A DNA stretch of 64,000 nt, from positions 248,001-312,000 of the forward strand of contig JAALGZ010000014.1 in the NCBI GenBank assembly GCA_015227615.1, in the 5' to 3' direction. The translations under genes and the position numbers were made by a program. The notes beneath the pieces were generated by a model that did not search any database, was not told the origin of the DNA, and saw nothing but the letters and a program-made list of their open reading frames with translations. Source of the DNA: Labyrinthula sp. Ha. Lineage: Eukaryota > Sar > Bigyra > Labyrinthulida > Labyrinthulaceae. Positions 59,335-64,000 of this stretch are shown piece after piece. Numbering within the stretch: position 1 is the stretch's first letter; the number at the start of each line of letters is the position of its first letter.

Positions 59335-61733
59335 TTCATCAAAAAAACGGTTATTTCTGAACTAGTTAAATTGACATACTCCCAGAATTGAACAGAGGAG
59401 TTGCAGATATGTTAATATAAGACCAAATAAGACAGGAGCCGAAAAAGTATAAACAAGCAAGATATTTTCTGATAAAAAGAAACAGAAAATGTTTAGAAAG
59501 AGATATTATCATTATATACAACCCATTCTTTACTGAAAAACCTACCTTGAAAACAACAACAGAGTTTGGTTTTGCGTTTCTGTATGGAATAAATTTTCAT
59601 CGTTCACCAATTGAAATTATTACTCTGCCAGAAACCAATAGATTCTCTCTAAAAAAATACACCGAGCCAAGGCAGCAACCCTAATAGAAGTTCTTAATAT
59701 TGCGTTTGACTGTAGTTTCTTCGACGGAGAAATATGATAGGAACTCCCAGAAAGAGATATTTAAATTCCATTTGAACTATTTGACAATATCAAACATCTT
59801 CTAGCTTAAATGAATCTGCACAAACCAATTTTTGATGCCAGAGAGAATATTACTCTTTTCAATATACATCAACACCTTCGAGGAAATGTTTTATATGGTC
59901 CAATGGTCGTAAATGACTGAATACGGCTTTGCTGCAGGAAGAATCTAAACGGAAAAATGGGTACAATGCCCAGGAATACGGGCGTCGATGCCGTAAAGGG
60001 GTGAAAACGCTGTAATAAAAATTGATGTCTTAAATGACAAATTCTAGTTTTTAATAACGATGATTGAAGCTGCAATGGATTTCTTTACAGTCTCCAGTTT
60101 ACAGATTGTATTTCTTGGCATCGTTTTAATGGGGAGTATCTGAAAGATGTTGCGTTTCCCCTGGAATGCGTCAAAGAAAAATTTTGCAAAGGAGAAACAC
60201 TCTGCACATAAAATCAAAAGAAAATAAATGCCAATGCTGAATTATTGCTAGCCCATTAGGCAATGTACGTATCTAGAACCCGTGCATTTCCAGTTTTTAG
60301 CTTGTTAGTCGCCTCGACTCTCATACGAGGCTTCGACTGAAAAACCCTTTTAGGGGCTCTAAACCGTAAATATCCATTTCAGAGGCTGAGGATGTTCATG
60401 AAATCAATTGTAAACTGTGCACATAAAATTCTACAAAGGGAGAGACAGTTCGCAAATAAACGATATAGAAGAGTACTTTGAAAGGTTAAATAGATTACCT
60501 GGACTCACGAGATAGGAAGTTAAATTTTGTCAAATTAGGGAACACTAACCAGTGTGTCTACAAAATCAGATATGTAGAGCTTAAAACGAACGGAAATACT
60601 CAATGAATAAAATCTAAGTATCATATAACGGAACTAAGCTGGGAAATATTTGTCTAGATCATTCCAGAACTAGTAAAACAGGCTTGCCAACGTCTTGATG
60701 AAAATGCAGACTTTGAAGGACTATATTGAGTAAAAGCCTACAAAGCAGTAGTTCAATATTTCTATTTAAAACTCAGAGAAGAGAAAAGAATGATCAAACA
60801 AGTAGAAAACTTGACATCATATGGACTCTCCATAGTTCCTGGGGAAGCAAATAGAACAATTATGTACTGAGATAATACGTTTTATTAGCTTCAAATAAGC
60901 CTTTTCTTGAACCTGGGCAGTTTCATTCTCATTTTGAACAACTCACCGGGGAAATCTTGAATCTCTTCTTAAGTAATGTAATCACCAGTTTCAGGAAAAA
61001 GTTCTCACATGGTTTAACTGCATAGTTTCTATAAGATGTTTCTCATAATACCTATCCATAGACTGAAATTTTTGGTAAAGAGAAGAACCTTCTTCTATTC
61101 ACCTTATTCAAGTAGCCGAACTCTTACTGGGAGCAATACTCAGCTGCTTAAAAAAGAAGTAAGTTAAGACAGGGACAAGGCAATCAATTCCAGTATTTCT
61201 CCGTTTTTTCATCAGGATTAGAACTTTATAAGATTTCCACTATTGCAAATCTTGCCAAATCTGAATATTCATGTAGTTTTCTTGAGATGATTTTGGATCT
61301 TCATTACCTGGTTATGTTTAACTTATGGCAAGACACCTAATTTAAAAAAATTACCTTCAACAAATATGATAAGCTGCGTGGTCCCTCAAATCCTAATATT
61401 CAAATTTTTACTCTGTCTTCCTTTTTGGAAGGGTAGCTTTCAACATATAATGAGGAACTTTGATTAGACCTGTTCAGTTTCAGTAAGGCCTTAAGTGTTT
61501 TTTTCATACTGTATATATCTAACTACAACAACAATATTTTTAGAAGCTTCATCAAACATGTAAAAAAAAAATCTAAGATTTCAAAGGGTAGAATACATGT
61601 AGATAAATGAATTTAATGATCCTTGTCAAGTAAACAGTAACAAAAAAAACAGCTAAATAATGTAAAACATGCTCAAAAAGCTTAGTTATAATGTGTCTTA
61701 GAGAAATTTCTTGACAAGAGACACCTTGAAGTA
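59335..61733. other. Intergenic with coding-like relics
   Basis: Between about 59.75 and 61.15 kb the plus strand shows stretches of protein-like sequence in shifting frames (e.g. ELVKQACQRLDENADFEGLY), with a dozen or more stops and frame changes. Stop density is only moderately below chance. If real, this is an old degraded gene or element of unknown family. The rest shows nothing. Confidence 0.3.
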
Positions 61734-62214
61734 GGAATGGGATTTGATAAGAACTAACATTAATTTCTTGATAATCATTTTGATTCTGATTAGCAATAAC
61801 AGAATTTAGATTTAAGTTTTTATCAAATGATTCTGATCTCATTATGATAATCATTTGATTATGAAAGCAAATATGGGCTATGGGACCCTTTTCTAAATTG
61901 CCGAAAAATCCTTACTAATTCTCTGCACCGTGTAAAAACCTCTAAAAATCTATCACATGACATGGGAATGTTCGGGTAATTGGATGCGGTAGGACCATGT
62001 GACTAGTTTTTTTGAAATTCTGCGTTCGGTGCAGAAATTAGATGGTATTTTTTTTGGCTATTTGGTCAAGCGGTTTGTGTCGAAGCCTTATACAGAGAAT
62101 CGATTGATTATAATTAATCAAAATGAATGATTGGAGAATCAACAAAGTTAATGAGTAAGAAAAATATAGGCAAATTTCTTATTGAAAAATTATTAATAAA
62201 TAAAATTCCACCCC
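61734..62214 (-). mobile_element. 480-bp TA-flanked inverted-repeat element, copy C
   Basis: The left end GGAATGGGATTTGATAAG and the right end (reverse complement) GGGGTGGAATTTTATTTATT are flanked by TA on both sides, 481 bp. It is inverted relative to copies A and B; its reverse complement shares AAATTTGCCTATATTTTTCTT and ATAATCAATCGATTCTCTGTATAAGG-type blocks with them. No coding capacity. Confidence 0.7.
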
Positions 62215-62298
62215 TAACTCGAAGGGTCAAGCCCCAAGCAACTGAGTCGGGCACTGTCATTGTCTTAGTTATGAAGAGAACTGTTGATGTGTATATAC

Positions 62299-62420
62299 GG
62301 GGTCTGATTTGATGAGACTTATCAATAATTATTTCATAATTGGCTTCATTCTGATTTTCAATGAGAAAATTGAAATTTTTATCCGTATCAAATGATTCTG
62401 TTTATTATTATTATATGTTG
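62299..62420 (-). repeat. Partial 480-bp element, copy E
   Basis: It starts GGGGTCTGATTTGATGAG and continues with blocks parallel to the first 120 bp of copy C (TTCATTCTGATTTTCAATGA, then TATCAAATGATTCTG), then similarity is lost. It lies 85 bp from copy C in the same orientation, so it is a truncated relative. Confidence 0.5.
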
Positions 62421-64000
62421 GCACTCAATGCAAGCTCTTGCTACACGGGAAATAGTCATCATTTTTTTACACTTTATAGAAATCTATTCAAAACGCATAC
62501 AGGGGCCAGCAATAATCGAGGAATATATATGAACTAAGGCTCGATGCCTCATTTTTAAAACCTTTTCAAATAGAGGGAAAATCAAACAGCGGTTTTTATT
62601 GGGGACTTGAACCAAGATCATGTGGCCCAATCTTGTCTTTATAATCAATGCCCAACAAGAACTCATCAAAATAGTTGTGTATATGTTAATGATTTTCAAT
62701 AGAAAAAAACATGCAAAAAAAATATTGATAAACTTAGAATAAATTACATTCGAACCTTACATATGTATAGCCAGCAATGGTTGAGTTTCAACATTATTTT
62801 CTCCGGTCAAATTCTTTTAAGAGCATGTGGAACAATAGAAAACATTATGTACGTCAAAATACATAAACGGGAACTGTGAGCGACTGTATGCAGCAAGATG
62901 AAAAACTTTTTTTTAAGTACATAACTATAGTTATATCCTGAGAAAAATTATAAATCTTCTTTTAATTAAAACTAGATTGTAGCTTCCTTTGAAGCTTATC
63001 AAAACCTTGATAGTTCTCGGCTAATTTCCAAACAACTTCTCAAGCCTTTGTCACAATATATCTCAGATATTGTCTAGGAGGCTCAATAACACATTCTGAG
63101 TGAAGCTCAATATACCTGGAGCAACGTTATTTTGCAATTGATAGCTTTCAAATACGGATCAGTTTCTAATATAAATTATTGATCTAGAAGTTAATCTTAC
63201 TGTGGAAGTGGTATGGAAATGGTATATCAGCATTTGTCGGTATCTAAGGGATTCCATAAATAAATTATCTCATCCTTTTCAGTGTGATTCTCTTAATTAT
63301 GAACTTATTATTCAGATTATATATGGCATTTATTGTTTGTTCTTTGTTGTGGGAAATATTTCCTAAGACTCGGAAGATATCTCAGTGCGATTTCATTCAA
63401 AACTTTTGTGCACCAACCCTAGACGTTTCTTAACAGATTCAAACTGATTACCCAGATAGATTTAATTTCCCAAGCACGCCGTGCCAATATTATCCAACGA
63501 AAGTCTATTTAAGACGTACTTTCAAACTGAATTTCTAGAACTAAAAAAGAAAGATACCATGGACCGCTAAATAAACGCTCTAAGAATATAAAGCGCTACA
63601 TAGCTCTATTGGATAAAGTAACTGCCCTAAAGCATATTAAGCGCATTCATAATACTACAGAATTAGGCAGAAAGTTGTTGAAGATTCAAGAAAACAAGCA
63701 ATAGAAAAAAAACAAGATATGGATAGCTGATTAAGCAGCAGAAATAAACTATTCCTTACCTTCCTCGGAAACAAAAATGTGCCATCTTTTATAATGCAAT
63801 CACGAAAAGGTATTCGAATCAAAACTGTAGAAAGTGCCTTTCCGCACCGGTCATTCTTGCCCCGAAAACTTTGTAGTACATCTTTCAATAGGTTACCTTA
63901 ATCTTTTCAAATACCAACATCTTCGGCAGATCTTGGTTTTATTCTTAATGCATAGTCATGTTTTGTGACATACGCCGCCTCAAAATAAACGAAAATTAAT
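62421..64000. other. Intergenic to window end; no secure gene
   Basis: A minus frame at 63655-63888 contains SFRGKNDRCGKALSTVLIRI and a GTAAGG..CAG segment, and could be part of a gene extending beyond the window, but no family is recognisable. A plus frame at about 63.3-63.7 kb reads well only if TAA/TAG are ignored, and its stop density equals chance. Confidence 0.35.

Noticed and set aside
62590-62640. Second GGTTCAAGTCC-like string on the minus strand
   Set aside because: The flanking bases do not form a 5-bp T stem, so no tRNA arm is supported.
62970-63731. Plus frame that reads attractively if TAA and TAG are taken as Gln and that ends at a TGA
   Set aside because: The last 137 codons carry about eight TAA/TAG, close to the chance rate for this composition, and a second frame over the same bases looks equally protein-like.
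1-64000. Blastocystis-type stop codons completed by polyadenylation (TGTTTGTT downstream signal), considered because of the intron size
   Set aside because: All secure genes have an encoded stop and the 3' flanks I read lack the TGTTTGTT signal.
1-64000. CRISPR arrays, bacterial operons, rRNA genes
   Set aside because: No regularly spaced direct repeats, Shine-Dalgarno-linked gene strings or rRNA signatures were seen; all secure genes are eukaryotic.

Overview
The window is nuclear DNA of a unicellular eukaryote that I cannot place in a phylum. The evidence is an AT-rich sequence, purely eukaryotic genes (AMPK/SNF1 kinase, proteasome Rpn9, SGT1, ARV1, an OCRL-type inositol phosphatase), the standard genetic code, and tiny spliceosomal-type introns. 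I could place eight introns of 29-32 nt by reading-frame continuity. All start GTA and end AG. Introns this short are known from scattered protists (some ciliates, Blastocystis and relatives, nucleomorphs). The standard stop codons, low gene density and AT-richness fit none of these well enough for me to name a lineage.

Layout. 1-0.9 kb: a decayed coding stretch of unknown family. 1.5-4.3 kb (-): a ROCO-like protein with a C-terminal TIR domain, whose GTPase motifs are degenerate. 4.3-12.2 kb: a gene desert. 12.2-15.1 kb: a small secreted Cys-rich protein (-) and a secreted multicopper oxidase (+), divergent. 15.1-17.9 kb: a desert holding one copy of a 480-bp repeat. 17.9-23.2 kb: a compact cluster of a small acidic/basic protein (+), an OCRL/INPP5B-type phosphatase (-), a small Ser/Pro-rich protein (+), Rpn9 (-) and a possible small gene or relic (+). 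23.2-29.7 kb: a desert with a 122-bp MITE and a second 480-bp repeat. 29.7-31 kb: SGT1 (-). 31-37 kb: a desert. 37.1-39.2 kb: an armadillo-repeat gene (+) and ARV1 (-) whose stop codons overlap. 40.05-42.23 kb: a complete hAT DNA transposon with a perfect 8-bp target duplication. 42.2-48.4 kb: a desert. 48.4-50.6 kb: an AMPK/SNF1 alpha kinase (-) with its promoter motif. 50.6-56.4 kb: a desert. 56.4-59.3 kb: a small basic protein (+) convergent with a HEAT-repeat protein (-). 59.3-64 kb: coding-like relics and further 480-bp repeats.

Genes sit in tight islands with intergenic gaps of tens of bases, separated by 5-8 kb spans in which I see no convincing gene. The most useful new observations are: (i) a repeated motif TTGCCCAAAA (either strand) close upstream of at least four genes and probably six, including divergent pairs, which looks like a core promoter element; (ii) a TA-flanked, roughly 480-bp inverted-repeat family with three full copies and at least two poorer ones; (iii) an apparently intact hAT element that itself carries a host-sized intron; (iv) a ROCO-TIR protein that appears to have lost nucleotide binding but kept the TIR catalytic Glu; and (v) an OCRL-type phosphatase that keeps an Arg at the RhoGAP finger position, where animal OCRL has lost it.

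The recognisable proteins cover separate housekeeping roles: energy sensing, protein turnover, chaperone adaptor, sterol/lipid homeostasis and phosphoinositide turnover. I see no operon-like or pathway clustering.
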